Below, piece after piece: positions 1 through 8,244 of a DNA stretch of 64,000 nucleotides. Within the stretch, counting starts at the first letter, position 1; the number at the start of each line of letters is the position of its first letter. The notes below the pieces were generated by a model, which made no database searches, was not told the origin of the DNA, and was given only the letters and a program-made list of their open reading frames with translations. A program made the position numbers and the translations under genes. Source of the stretch: Litorimonas sp046250185 (GTDB lineage Bacteria; Pseudomonadota; Alphaproteobacteria; Caulobacterales; Maricaulaceae); the NCBI RefSeq assembly GCF_046250185.1, contig NZ_CP176469.1; one strand, given 5' to 3'.

Positions 1-1
1 C

Positions 2-34
2 AAAAAACCCCAATCAAAAAGTTGAAAGGGGTTT
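2..34 (-). terminator. Probable terminator after the first Flp pilin
   Basis: Arms AAACCCC (5-11) and GGGGTTT (28-34) can pair in a transcript of the minus strand. The A run at 2-7 becomes a U run after the stem. It lies 66 bases past the stop of the minus-strand pilin at 100-273. Confidence 0.55.
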
Positions 35-99
35 AGCGAAATAATCTTAATATGAGGTTGAAGGCCCGCGTCGTTCTATAGCACGCGAGCCGATAACAG

Positions 100-273
100 C
101 TAAGCGACGTTATCAACCTTTGTCGCAACGCTGTCGAATTTCGTATCAAGCGCTGTGCCCAATAGCGCTGCACCAGAAATAATTGCAACAGCAATCAGCG
201 ACGCGACAAGTGCATATTCAATCGCGGTAGCGCCGCGTTCGCATTCAAAAAACTTTTTAATTGTATGTGTCAT
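100..273 (-). CDS. flp: Flp/Fap-type pilin (type IVb, Tad system)
   Basis: A 57-residue prepilin subunit of the Tad pilus, which is exported, cut by a prepilin peptidase and polymerised at the cell surface for attachment. Seen: a short basic leader (MTHTIKKFFECERG), then the processing motif G-ATAIEY at residues 14-20, then a hydrophobic helix of about 22 residues, then a short polar tail. An ATG at 288 is also in frame, but starting at 273 gives exactly 57 residues, the same length as the two pilins next to it. It differs clearly from those two in leader and tail (TKFDSVATKVDNVA), so it is a paralogue rather than a recent copy. The Tad ATPase, platform, secretin and prepilin peptidase genes are not in the window and may lie to the left of base 1. 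Confidence 0.9.
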   Translation of the reverse strand: MTHTIKKFFECERGATAIEYALVASLIAVAIISGAALLGTALDTKFDSVATKVDNVA

Positions 274-362
274 TGCGATCCCAGTCATTTTGCCCGATGC
301 TTCTTATAATTCCAAAGCGTTTCTAAATTATGCCTATTCGTAGTTACTCAATACTTACTTTC

Positions 363-393
363 AAAAAAATAGGCCGCCACATGGACGACCTAT
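363..393 (-). terminator. Probable terminator between pilin genes
   Basis: ATAGG (369-373) and CCTAT (389-393) with an inner CG/CG pair form an imperfect hairpin on the minus strand, followed by U residues from the A run 363-369. It sits downstream of the pilin at 446-619, before the next pilin. Confidence 0.45.
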
Positions 394-445
394 CTCTTTG
401 ACAAAGGAAGGGCCAGAAGACCCTTCCGAATTTGTCGGTCTGGAA

Positions 446-619
446 TTAACCAGCACCATCAAGCTTAGTTGAAAGCTCAGTGAAGTTTGAGTCCAGTGAA
501 GTACCCAAAGCAGTCGCGCCAGTGATAAGAGCAACAGCGATAAGAGCCGCGATCAGACCATATTCAATAGCAGTCGCACCAGATTCGTCTTTAATAAAAC
601 GTGTCATAAGATTTTGCAT
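446..619 (-). CDS. flp: Flp/Fap-type pilin, tandem copy A
   Basis: Translated by hand: 57 residues starting MQNLMTRFIKDESG and continuing with the cleavage motif G-ATAIEYGLIAALIAVAL, ending STKLDGAG before TAA. This is a Tad-pilus major-pilin candidate: short charged leader, glycine at the peptidase site, conserved Glu and Tyr at mature positions 5 and 6, and one hydrophobic helix. A GGGAGAAA sequence a few bases upstream of the ATG is a good ribosome-binding site. The protein differs from the copy at 694-867 only at residue 6 (Thr here, Ser there). Which of the pilins is the main fibre subunit cannot be told from sequence. Confidence 0.9.
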   Translation of the reverse strand: MQNLMTRFIKDESGATAIEYGLIAALIAVALITGATALGTSLDSNFTELSTKLDGAG

Positions 620-693
620 AACATTTCTCCCAGTATGCGGTATTCGTTAAACGGGAAGCTCACATGAACTTCCCGGTAGTTTCAGAGCTAGAC

Positions 694-867
694 TTAACCA
701 GCACCATCAAGCTTTGTTGAAAGCTCAGTGAAGTTTGAGTCCAGTGAAGTACCCAAAGCAGTCGCGCCAGTGATAAGGGCAACAGCGATAAGAGCCGCGA
801 TCAGGCCATATTCAATAGCAGTCGCACCAGATTCGTCTTTAATAAAACGAGACATAAGATTTTGCAT
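694..867 (-). CDS. flp: Flp/Fap-type pilin, tandem copy B
   Basis: 57 residues, MQNLMSRFIKDESG followed by ATAIEYGLIAALIAVAL and the same 57-residue layout as copy A; the only amino-acid change is Ser6 for Thr6. It carries the same upstream GGGAG ribosome-binding site. It is the first pilin of the minus-strand series, so the promoter for the group probably lies in 868-1170, which is shared with the divergent CpaC-like gene. The pair looks like a recent duplication: only a few silent differences are visible over 174 bases. Confidence 0.9.
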   Translation of the reverse strand: MQNLMSRFIKDESGATAIEYGLIAALIAVALITGATALGTSLDSNFTELSTKLDGAG

Positions 868-1170
868 AACATTACTCCCACGTATGCTTAGTCAATTTGA
901 GGATAACCCCCGACAGGGTCATCCCTGATGAAAATGCTTATAAGGAAGGCGAGTTACTGCCCCGTTGAAAGACACGGTAAATTTTGGGTAAAAATTTTTG
1001 GCCTTAAAATCGCCCAAATCGCGGGTTTAGGGCGGATATTATATATATACATTATAATATAGCGGCCAAATTCTGGGAATTAGATGAATTTTGCGCGAAA
1101 CTTCGTCTTTTTGTAAACGCTTCGTTCACCACATCACACTAAGTTTTTTTCAAATTGTGTGGAGTACGAA
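868..1170. other. Divergent intergenic region with AT-rich inverted repeat
   Basis: About 300 bases without a gene between the minus-strand pilins and the plus-strand CpaC-like gene, so promoters for both directions are expected here. The clearest structure is the inverted repeat ATATTATA (1036-1043) and TATAATAT (1053-1060) in an almost pure AT stretch. No confident sigma70 pair or TTAA-N7-TTAA site was found. Confidence 0.5.
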
Positions 1171-1725
1171 ATGCGATCTTTAACATTTTTGATGGGTTTA
1201 GGCCTTTGTGCTCTCATGGGCTCAACCGCTCTCGCGGGCGATAAAGTCTATAGCGTTGAGATCAACAAGACCCAAGTTTTACGTCTCCCGTCGACGGCTA
1301 GCGCTGTGATTATCGGCAATCCAAAAATTGCTGACGTGTCAGTCCATGCGGTTGATACACTCTTTGTCGTGGGTCGCGGCTTCGGCGAAACTAATCTGGT
1401 TGTCCTGGATCAAGAGGGCAATACGATGATGGATGCCAATATCCAGGTTTTGCATACAACGCCGCATCACGGTGTGCGTCTGTTCAATGGTGACGTGCGC
1501 GAGTCGTATTCCTGCGCACCTTATTGCTCACCCTCCCCCGTATTGGGTGATGATCCAGCCTTTATCAAAAACAATACGACCAAAGAGAAAACGGTTGATC
1601 CTTTGACAGCCTTCTTCAACGCAGCTGCTGCTAGCTATGAGAATAGCGACCTTTCCACTAGCGCGCCCTCGCGCTCAGGCTCTGTATCGCGTGGCGATAC
1701 GAATTTATCAGGCGGTACAAACTAA
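1171..1725 (+). CDS. Pilus assembly N-terminal-domain protein (CpaC/RhcC N-domain only)
   Basis: 184 residues. A signal peptide (MRSLTF... to about Ala-Leu-Ala-Gly) is followed by a domain of about 75 residues like the N-terminal domain of CpaC-type secretins (VYSVEINKTQVLRLPS, IGNPKIADVSV, GRGFGETNLVVLD). The secretin domain itself is absent; the rest is a low-complexity Ser/Gly/Thr-rich tail with two cysteines near residue 118. Secreted stand-alone N-domain proteins of this kind occur in alphaproteobacterial Tad loci and are thought to act near the secretin. The ATG at 1171 was chosen over the GTG at 1159 because GGAG sits at 1161-1164 and the signal peptide begins there. Confidence 0.8.
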   Translation: MRSLTFLMGLGLCALMGSTALAGDKVYSVEINKTQVLRLPSTASAVIIGNPKIADVSVHAVDTLFVVGRGFGETNLVVLDQEGNTMMDANIQVLHTTPHHGVRLFNGDVRESYSCAPYCSPSPVLGDDPAFIKNNTTKEKTVDPLTAFFNAAAASYENSDLSTSAPSRSGSVSRGDTNLSGGTN

Positions 1726-1777
1726 GTTTTTATAAAACAAAGTTACAGCCTAAATAATTCCTTAAAAAAGATGCGTG

Positions 1778-1793
1778 TTAACGATTTGTTAAC
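1778..1793 (+). promoter_or_regulatory. Candidate CtrA-binding site upstream of tadE
   Basis: TTAACGATTTGTTAAC matches the alphaproteobacterial CtrA pattern TTAA-N7-TTAAC exactly and is also near-palindromic. It lies 80 bases before the ATG of the TadE-like gene at 1873. Pilus genes are CtrA targets in Caulobacter; binding here is an inference. Confidence 0.55.
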
Positions 1794-1872
1794 ACCATTC
1801 CTTACCGCAATCTTAATATATTATCTCTAAGTCTCACGGCATCTGCGTGTAAGATCGCAAAGGAGTGGGACC

Positions 1873-2430
1873 ATGAAACGATATTATCTACGCGCGCGGG
1901 CGATCGTGCGCAAATTCCAAAAAGACAATGAAGGTGCGACCGCGATTGAATTTGCGATCGTTGCGATCCCCTTTTTCATGCTGGCCTTTGGTATTATCGA
2001 ACTGGCCATCATTTTCTTTATTAATTCAACCCTCACCCACTCTGTATCCGAAGCCGGACGTCAGATCCGTGTGGGCCTATTCCAACCTTGCGGCGGCGAG
2101 GCCGAATTTAAAGCGCTCGTCTGCGAAGGCATGAACAACATGGCGGGTTGCAGCGATAATGTTGTAATCAACGTCATGACGGCACCCTCGTTCAAAGACA
2201 TTTCGCCGCCAAAGCCCGACCCTGACACAGGCGTTTTGCCACCTGCGAGTTACATCGAAACAACAGCGGGACAGCCCGTCGTTGTGCAAGCTCTATTTAA
2301 ATATGATTTGGCTTTGCCCGCACAGCTGACACGGTTGAACTCTACGCCAGGATCAAATTCACGTATTTTGCAGGCCTCTACGGCCTTCCGGAATGAACCC
2401 TTCCCAGATGGCGGTGCATGCGGCGGATAA
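1873..2430 (+). CDS. tadE: TadE-like minor pilin / pilus assembly protein
   Basis: 185 residues with the TadE layout: a basic N-terminus, then NEGATAIEFAIVAIPFFMLAF near residues 22-42 (GATAIEF is the pseudopilin cleavage motif), a membrane helix, and a periplasmic domain with four to five cysteines. TadE/TadF/TadG pseudopilins are processed by the same peptidase as Flp and are needed for pilus assembly. The AAAGGAGTGGGACC leader gives a strong ribosome-binding site for the ATG at 1873. The next TadE-like gene follows after 35 bases, so the two are probably one transcript, started from near the candidate CtrA site. Confidence 0.85.
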   Translation: MKRYYLRARAIVRKFQKDNEGATAIEFAIVAIPFFMLAFGIIELAIIFFINSTLTHSVSEAGRQIRVGLFQPCGGEAEFKALVCEGMNNMAGCSDNVVINVMTAPSFKDISPPKPDPDTGVLPPASYIETTAGQPVVVQALFKYDLALPAQLTRLNSTPGSNSRILQASTAFRNEPFPDGGACGG

Positions 2431-2465
2431 GCCCACACGCCTCCATTGCAGATAAGGATGAGACC

Positions 2466-3131
2466 ATGAAAACACTATTGAAAACAAAATTACTGACCAC
2501 TGCCTTGCCCCGCAAGATTGCAGAATTACGATCTGATACGAACGGCATCGCTGCGGTTGAATTTGCGCTTATCGCGCCAGTGATGATCGCTATGTATTTC
2601 GGACTGGCAGAGATTGCGCAGGCGATTTCTGTAGACCGCAAGATTTCACAAAGCACGAGTGTTGCGGGTGACTTGGCCACGCAAATCGCCAAAGTTTCCG
2701 CTGAAGATATGAGCGAGATTATGGCGGCTACGCTACAGATCGCCAATATTAACGACACCGAAAACTATAAGCTTGAGGTCGCTAGCTATTCGATGAATGC
2801 GGATGGTGACGTGGTTTTGCTCGGCAAGGCGATACTTAATGACGGGCCACAAACCTTTAAACCGTTTGACCCTGAATCGCTTGATTCGCGTATTCTTAAT
2901 CAGACGTCAGGCGTCGTTGTCGCTCGCACGGCCTATGTGTTTGAGCCGCTTAAATTGAAATATATGAAGACAGACGTGAACCTGCGCGAGACATTTTTGC
3001 TAAAGCCTCGTCGCTCCGCTGCCGTTCAGTTCGGGGATGCCGAAGGGACAGAATTTAGCTGCTCCGCAACAAACCCGTCATCCGTTATTTGTTCCAGCGC
3101 TGCCAGTGGCGAAGATGACGATAACGGCTAA
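2466..3131 (+). CDS. TadE/TadG-like pilus assembly protein
   Basis: 221 residues from the ATG at 2466, which has AAGGATGAG just upstream; an earlier in-frame start at 2418 overlaps the previous gene and has no such site. The TNGIAAVEFALIAPVMIAMY segment at about residues 25-44 is a TadE-type processing site (GIAAVEF) plus membrane helix; the remainder is a periplasmic domain ending in an acidic tail (SGEDDDNG). It is probably a minor pseudopilin working with the TadE just upstream. The stop is nine bases from the end of the convergent phosphatase gene. Confidence 0.8.
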   Translation: MKTLLKTKLLTTALPRKIAELRSDTNGIAAVEFALIAPVMIAMYFGLAEIAQAISVDRKISQSTSVAGDLATQIAKVSAEDMSEIMAATLQIANINDTENYKLEVASYSMNADGDVVLLGKAILNDGPQTFKPFDPESLDSRILNQTSGVVVARTAYVFEPLKLKYMKTDVNLRETFLLKPRRSAAVQFGDAEGTEFSCSATNPSSVICSSAASGEDDDNG

Positions 3132-3140
3132 GCCTGCCGT

Positions 3141-3941
3141 CTAATTTTCCAAATAAATTTGGCGCAACAGATCAATGTCCTGAGACGAGAGTTTCAGGAC
3201 ATTTTTTGTATAGTCGGTCATGTCGCCCATTTTGCCCAAGGACGCTTCAAGATATTCGGGCGCAACACTAAACATCGGACGGATAGCTTCTGGCGCGATG
3301 GGGCGGCCATAGCGTTGGGTAAACATCTGCGCGGCGGGCTCTAGCATTTTATCAATGTCCACCGCTTCCATCGTCAGCATATAATCGTGCAAAATATCGT
3401 CTTTGGACACACCCAGCAGCCCTTGGATCAGCGCAACCAGCGTCCCTGTGCGGTCTTTGCCCGCCGCGCAATGCACCAGAACCCCCTTGCGGTCTTGATC
3501 GTCAATCAAGTGCAGCAGCGTATCTTTGAAGATCGCCTGAAACCCAGCATCATCCGGACGCGCCGTATAAGACCGCATCATATATTGATAAGAATCATCT
3601 GGCGTTTGCAGATCATTTTGCATGAAAGCCTCATGCGGGGCGACAGCATCATGTTGTGTCTCTGGTGGGTCAGGAAATTCAAAAACAAGCGGCGGCGTGT
3701 CGGGCAATCTCGACGGTTGACGCTTTCGCTCTGGCGCATGGCGCAGATCCACGATCAGTCCAATGTCCAAATCGCCAATCGTGCCAAGCTCGCTATCATT
3801 CAAATTATTCAAATGCGCAGAACGAAACAGATGCCCTGTCTTCACCCGCGCCCCATCCGCAGCGGCATACCCACCAAAGTCGCGAAAATTATAAATCGAT
3901 TGGAAATCGAAGAGACGATCAGACAGAGCAATAAGTGACAT
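3141..3941 (-). CDS. Tyrosine-specific protein phosphatase (Y_phosphatase3/DSP family)
   Basis: 266 residues. The active-site loop VHCAAGKDRTG (about residues 157-167) is the CX5R signature of cysteine-based phosphatases, in the HCxxGKDRTG form of the bacterial LipA/PtpB-like family. The N-terminus NFRDFGGY and LFRSAHL are typical for the same family, which removes phosphate from phosphotyrosine or phosphoinositides. It has no signal peptide. It is convergent with the pilus genes and 166 bases from nrdB on the same strand, with a terminator between, so it is probably transcribed alone. The substrate is unknown. Confidence 0.85.
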   Translation of the reverse strand: MSLIALSDRLFDFQSIYNFRDFGGYAAADGARVKTGHLFRSAHLNNLNDSELGTIGDLDIGLIVDLRHAPERKRQPSRLPDTPPLVFEFPDPPETQHDAVAPHEAFMQNDLQTPDDSYQYMMRSYTARPDDAGFQAIFKDTLLHLIDDQDRKGVLVHCAAGKDRTGTLVALIQGLLGVSKDDILHDYMLTMEAVDIDKMLEPAAQMFTQRYGRPIAPEAIRPMFSVAPEYLEASLGKMGDMTDYTKNVLKLSSQDIDLLRQIYLEN

Positions 3942-4030
3942 GAAGACCGTCTATCAGGCTCAACCAAAAGCGCCAGCCGCAATTAGTCGCAATCGGGAGA
4001 AATTACGACCGCCGATATACGACAGTCACA

Positions 4031-4064
4031 AAAAACGCGAGCCACTTTTAGGTGACCCGCGTTT
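4031..4064 (-). terminator. Terminator after nrdB
   Basis: AAACGCG (about 4033-4039) pairs with CGCGTTT (4058-4064), with an inner CAC/GTG pair. On the minus strand the stem is followed by a U run from the A run just before the first arm. Confidence 0.65.
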
Positions 4065-4107
4065 ATAAAATTTAATCAAATGCCCGTTTTAACGGACGCA
4101 TATGTGC

Positions 4108-5151
4108 TTATTCTGCCGCCTCAATAGCGGTCGCTTTTTGCATCGCTTCAAACTTACCCCATACGCCGTCTTCGCCGTGCCATTTGCCTTCTGTCGCGCC
4201 TTTGGAATATTCCGTCGCGCGCGCTTCGAAGAAGTTGGCATGCTCGACACCGTTGAGGATTTCAGACAGCCAAGGCAGCGGATGCTCTGTAATGCCGTAA
4301 ATCTTCTCAAGTCCCAACTGGCCCAAACGCCAATCGGCGATGTAGCGGATATATTGCTTGATGTCTTCGGACGTCATGCCTTCGACTGGGCCCATGTCAA
4401 AGGCCAGATCGATAAATTTATCTTCGAGCTTGATCACCGTGCGGCAGCACTCAATGATATTGTCTTTGACCTTTTGCGTCAGCGCGCCACTTTCGGCGGC
4501 AAAGGTGTGGAACATCTTGATCATGCCTTCACAATGCAGGCTCTCATCCCGAATTGACCACGTTACGATTTGGCCCATGCCCTTCATCTTGTTCAGACGC
4601 GGGAAGTTCATCAGCATTGCAAAAGACGCAAAGAGCTGCAGTCCCTCAGTGAACGCGCCAAATACGGCCATAGAGGTCAGAATGTCTTCGTCTGTCTCCA
4701 CCCCAAATTTGCCGAGATAATCATGCTTGGCCGCCATCTCTTCATATTCCATGAAGGCCGAAAATTCGCTATCTGGCATACCGATCGTCTCCAGCAGGAG
4801 TGCATAAGCCGCAATGTGGATCGTCTCCATATTGGAGAATGACGCCAGCATCATGCGCACTTCCACTGGCTTAAATAGCGGCATGTAGTTTTCCATATAA
4901 TTCGCACCGACTTCGACATCGGACTGCGTGAAGAAACGGAAAATCTGCGTCAGGAGGTTTTTCTCATTCGCGTTCAGATTGGTCGCCCAGTCCTTACAAT
5001 CCTCACCCAACGGCACCTCTTCGGGCATCCAGTGGACTTGCTGTTGCTTTTGCCAGAACTCATAGGCCCATGGATAGCGGAAGGGTTTATACGACAAGCT
5101 AGGCGTCAAAAGCCCAGACTTTGAAACTTTAATGTCGTCCATTTTACCCAT
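4108..5151 (-). CDS. nrdB: Ribonucleotide reductase class Ia, beta subunit
   Basis: 347 residues. NrdB holds the di-iron/tyrosyl-radical cofactor that NrdA uses to make deoxyribonucleotides. Metal ligands and radical residue are all visible: Asp78 (TQSDVEV), Glu109 and His112 with Tyr116 in ETIHIAAY (the E-x2-H-x3-Y motif), the Glu in TEGLQLF and the Glu/His of DESLHCEG. So it is a normal radical-forming R2 rather than a tyrosine-less variant. The start at 5151 has GAGGGG about nine bases upstream. nrdA is not beside it, which is common in alphaproteobacteria. A pair of NrdR-like boxes lies 60-105 bases upstream. Confidence 0.95.
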   Translation of the reverse strand: MGKMDDIKVSKSGLLTPSLSYKPFRYPWAYEFWQKQQQVHWMPEEVPLGEDCKDWATNLNANEKNLLTQIFRFFTQSDVEVGANYMENYMPLFKPVEVRMMLASFSNMETIHIAAYALLLETIGMPDSEFSAFMEYEEMAAKHDYLGKFGVETDEDILTSMAVFGAFTEGLQLFASFAMLMNFPRLNKMKGMGQIVTWSIRDESLHCEGMIKMFHTFAAESGALTQKVKDNIIECCRTVIKLEDKFIDLAFDMGPVEGMTSEDIKQYIRYIADWRLGQLGLEKIYGITEHPLPWLSEILNGVEHANFFEARATEYSKGATEGKWHGEDGVWGKFEAMQKATAIEAAE

Positions 5152-5209
5152 GATTCTATCCCCTCGGAACGCTATATGGTGGCTAAACCATTCAATTTAC
5201 GTGAAAAAT

Positions 5210-5255
5210 AACCACATATGGGTTACCAATTCGTCTACAGCACTAGATGTAGTGC
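5210..5255 (-). promoter_or_regulatory. Probable NrdR box pair upstream of nrdB
   Basis: Two dyads stand 30 bases apart centre to centre. The one at 5240-5255 (GCACTAGATGTAGTGC) has perfect 6-bp arms and matches about 12 of 16 positions of the NrdR consensus ACACWATATATWGTGT. The one at 5210-5224 (AACC-N7-GGTT) is weaker. Paired boxes about three helix turns apart in front of nrd genes are the usual arrangement for the repressor NrdR. Confidence 0.6.
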
Positions 5256-5426
5256 GGTTTTGGGCATCCTTGCAAGACCGAAATGGTTAATTTCTGCGAC
5301 TTTTTCGTCGCATCCGTTATAGCCTGTGTGTGACGGGGATAAGTCGCGACCTCGCCTAGCGCAATAATTGCAAGGCGGCGGCAAGATGCCCATATATTTT
5401 ACAACGCAAACCGCTTAAGTAGCCCT

Positions 5427-6986
5427 ATGATCAAAGGCTTGATGACATTTTTCCGCTTGCTGCGAACCGCTTGGGTGCTGATCCGCCATGATGCGTTAGT
5501 GCCAAAGGAATATGAAAAGCTCGTGCCGTGGCCCGTGCGGGTCGTCGGTTGGCTGTCGCGGATTTTCAGCTTCGGCAATCGCCGCGGCAATGCGGGCGAG
5601 CGGTTCGCGACCGCCCTAGAGCGCCTCGGCCCCGCCTATATCAAATTCGGGCAGATCCTCTCAACACGCGGTGATATGTTTGACGCAGAGTTCGCGCGCG
5701 GGCTCTCTCGCCTCAAGGACAAAGTCCCGCCCTTCCCCATGAAAACGGCAGAGCAAATGCTGGCCGAAGAATGGGGCACGCCGTGGCAAGATAAACTGAG
5801 CAATCTATCCGAGCCCATTGCCGCAGCCTCTGTTGCGCAAGTCCATAAAGGCACATTGAAAACGGGCGAGACGGTTGCTGTCAAAATCCTCCGTCCGAAT
5901 ATCCAACGCCGCATGACACGCGATATGGACGTGATCGAATTGGTCGGAAATCTGGCACATAAATTCGTGCCAAAAATCCGCCGCCTCCGCCCCAAAGACT
6001 TTGTCAAAGAAGCGCGCCGTTCCGTGATGCTCGAACTTGACCTGCGCCTCGAAGCCGCCGCCGCCTCAGAACTCGCAGATGTGGCCAAAGAGACGCACCT
6101 CTTCCGCGTGCCAGACCTGCATTGGGATTTGGTTGGTAAGAATGTGCTGGTCAGCGAATGGATTGACGGCGTGCATCTTTCCTCTGACGAAGTCCTGACA
6201 AATCCTGATATCAACCGCAAAGAGTTGGCCCGCAAAGTCATCCAAAGCTTTCTGTCTTCGACTTTTGAATACGGCGTCTTCCACGCCGACATGCATGAGG
6301 GCAATTTGATCGTAGACGAGAACGGGCAGCTTGTTCTGCTCGACTTTGGAATTCTAGGCCGCCTCGGTGATGCGGAAATCCGATTTGAAATCGATACGCT
6401 TTACGGCTTTCTGCAGCGCGATTATTACAAGATCGCGGAAGTGCATTTCGACATTGGCTACGTCCCGCCCCATCACAGCGTCGAAGATTTCGCGAGCGCT
6501 CTCCGTGCTGTAGGAGAACCTATATTTGGTAAAAAAGCCGAAGATGTGTCGATGGCGAAAGTGCTGCTACAACTGCTAGAGATTACCGATATCTTCGATA
6601 TGGAAATGCAGCCGCAACTGCTCCTGTTACAAAAAACGATGATGCAAGCTGAAGGCGTTGCGCGTCGCCTTGATCCGAATTTCGATATGTGGGAAGCCGC
6701 ACGTCCGATTGTGGAAAAAGCTGTGCGCCGCGAACTTGGCCCAGAACGCTATCTCAATGATTTCCTCGACGGCCTAGACCGCACGCGCCGCACGCTCGAC
6801 ATTCTGCCCGGCGCGACAGATAACATCGCCAAGCTCGCCCAAGCTTGGGCCGACGGCGAGATCGACCTCTCTGGCGCAACTCGCAAGGTCGAAGTCCAAA
6901 AACCCTCCACCCTCCGCCCGTTCGCTTACGCTGGCCTCGGGGCCGCCATCGCGCTTGGCGGCGCATGGGCCTGGGCGCAGATGTAG
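5427..6986 (+). CDS. ubiB: UbiB/ABC1-family atypical kinase for ubiquinone synthesis
   Basis: 519 residues. UbiB is a membrane-bound ATPase-like kinase relative that supports ubiquinone biosynthesis. Family signatures are all present: KFGQ near residue 73, the Ala-rich nucleotide loop AAASVAQVHKG, the AVKILRP lysine, the catalytic-loop-like HADMHEGN near residue 288, LDFG shortly after, and one or two C-terminal membrane helices (FAYAGLGAAIALGGAWAW). It is the first gene of a tight plus-strand group with coaBC and dut, an order often seen in alphaproteobacteria, where ubiE is commonly just upstream; here the upstream neighbour is nrdB in the opposite direction. Confidence 0.92.
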   Translation: MIKGLMTFFRLLRTAWVLIRHDALVPKEYEKLVPWPVRVVGWLSRIFSFGNRRGNAGERFATALERLGPAYIKFGQILSTRGDMFDAEFARGLSRLKDKVPPFPMKTAEQMLAEEWGTPWQDKLSNLSEPIAAASVAQVHKGTLKTGETVAVKILRPNIQRRMTRDMDVIELVGNLAHKFVPKIRRLRPKDFVKEARRSVMLELDLRLEAAAASELADVAKETHLFRVPDLHWDLVGKNVLVSEWIDGVHLSSDEVLTNPDINRKELARKVIQSFLSSTFEYGVFHADMHEGNLIVDENGQLVLLDFGILGRLGDAEIRFEIDTLYGFLQRDYYKIAEVHFDIGYVPPHHSVEDFASALRAVGEPIFGKKAEDVSMAKVLLQLLEITDIFDMEMQPQLLLLQKTMMQAEGVARRLDPNFDMWEAARPIVEKAVRRELGPERYLNDFLDGLDRTRRTLDILPGATDNIAKLAQAWADGEIDLSGATRKVEVQKPSTLRPFAYAGLGAAIALGGAWAWAQM

Positions 6987-7038
6987 CGGCCCCCGAATTA
7001 GCTTTGTCAATCTGTTCGCCAAGCTCTATAACTCTCCC

Positions 7039-8244
7039 ATGACCAAACATGTCTTACTCATTATTGGCGGTGGGATTGCGGCTTATAAATCGCTCTTCCT
7101 CATTCGCGAGCTATCCAAGCGGGGCATCACTTCCAAGGTGATTTTGACCAAAGGCGGGTCGCAATTCGTGACGCCGCTCTCCGCAGGCGCGTTGACGGGC
7201 GAGACCGTACTGACCGATTTGTGGGAGTTGGACGAGCAGGCAGAGATGGGCCATATCGAGTTATCTCGCAGCGCCGACCTGATCGTCGTCGCCCCCGCCA
7301 CCGCTAACCTCCTCGCGCGCGCGGCGCACGGCGTGGCCGATGACCTCGCCTCCACCACCTTGCTGGCAACAGACACCCGCGTCCTCTACGCCCCCGCTAT
7401 GAATGTTCGCATGTGGGAGGCCGAGGCGACGCAGCGCAATGTCGCGCAACTCCGCGATGACGGCGCAATGTTCGTCGGCCCGGACGCAGGCGATATGGCC
7501 TGCGGAGAATTTGGCGAAGGCCGCATGGCGGAACCCGACGCGATTGCCGATGCGGTCGAGGCCGCGCTGATGGGCGATACCTCGCTGGATGGGTGGCGCG
7601 CGGATAAACCGCTGCAGGGTAAACGCGCGCTCGTCACCGCTGGCCCAACGCGCGAACCGATGGACCCTGTGCGCTATCTGTCTAATCATTCCTCGGGCAA
7701 GCAAGGCTACGCGATCGCGCAGGCTTTGGCTGACCAAGGCGCAGAAGTCACGCTTGTCTCTGGCCCTGTCACCCTGCCCGCACCCATGGGCGTTACGCGT
7801 GTCATGGTCGAAACAGCAGTCGAAATGCTTGCCGCGTGCGAGGCCGCTTTGCCCGCCGATGTATTTGTGTCTGTCGCCGCTGTCGCCGATTGGCGGCCCG
7901 CTGCGCGCACAGACAAAAAGACCAAAAAACCCAAAGACGGCCCTGCCCCGCTAGAGCTAGTTGAGAACCCTGACATCCTCAAAACGCTTGGCGATCACAA
8001 AGAACGCCCCGCCCTCGTCATCGGTTTTGCTGCCGAAACTCACGAAGTTGTAACCCTCGCACGTGCGAAACGACTGCGAAAAGGGTGTGACTGGATCGTG
8101 GCCAATGATGTATCAGGGGACGTCATGGGCGGCGACCAAAACGCGATGATCATTGTCAGGGACGACGGTGAGGATAGCTGGCCCCGCATGACAAAATCCG
8201 CTGCTGCCAGAAAACTGGCGCGCGAAATTGTAAAGGCTCTATGA
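7039..8244 (+). CDS. coaBC: Bifunctional phosphopantothenoylcysteine decarboxylase/synthetase
   Basis: 401 residues from the ATG at 7039; the longer in-frame reading from 6955 overlaps ubiB and lacks homology. Two enzymes of coenzyme A synthesis are fused. The N-terminal CoaC part is an FMN flavoprotein that decarboxylates 4'-phosphopantothenoylcysteine (GGGIAAYKS at the start, APAMNVRMW, and the active-site Cys in GDMACGEFGEGRM). The C-terminal CoaB part joins cysteine to phosphopantothenate using CTP (VTAGPTREPMDPVRYLSNHSSG, AAVADWRP, NDVSGDVMGGDQN). Its stop overlaps the start of the next gene by four bases. Confidence 0.95.
   Translation: MTKHVLLIIGGGIAAYKSLFLIRELSKRGITSKVILTKGGSQFVTPLSAGALTGETVLTDLWELDEQAEMGHIELSRSADLIVVAPATANLLARAAHGVADDLASTTLLATDTRVLYAPAMNVRMWEAEATQRNVAQLRDDGAMFVGPDAGDMACGEFGEGRMAEPDAIADAVEAALMGDTSLDGWRADKPLQGKRALVTAGPTREPMDPVRYLSNHSSGKQGYAIAQALADQGAEVTLVSGPVTLPAPMGVTRVMVETAVEMLAACEAALPADVFVSVAAVADWRPAARTDKKTKKPKDGPAPLELVENPDILKTLGDHKERPALVIGFAAETHEVVTLARAKRLRKGCDWIVANDVSGDVMGGDQNAMIIVRDDGEDSWPRMTKSAAARKLAREIVKAL

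Larger units (their letters stand above)
446..884. repeat. Direct repeat of about 190 bp carrying two pilin genes
   Basis: Bases 446-635 and 694-884 are nearly the same sequence, offset by 248 bases. The repeat covers the whole pilin gene plus its ribosome-binding site and ends soon after it. I count about five base differences within the 174-base coding parts. Confidence 0.85.

Noticed and set aside
1..3131. A full Tad secretion operon
   Set aside because: Only pilins, a CpaC N-domain protein and TadE-like proteins are visible; the ATPase, platform and peptidase genes are not in the window.
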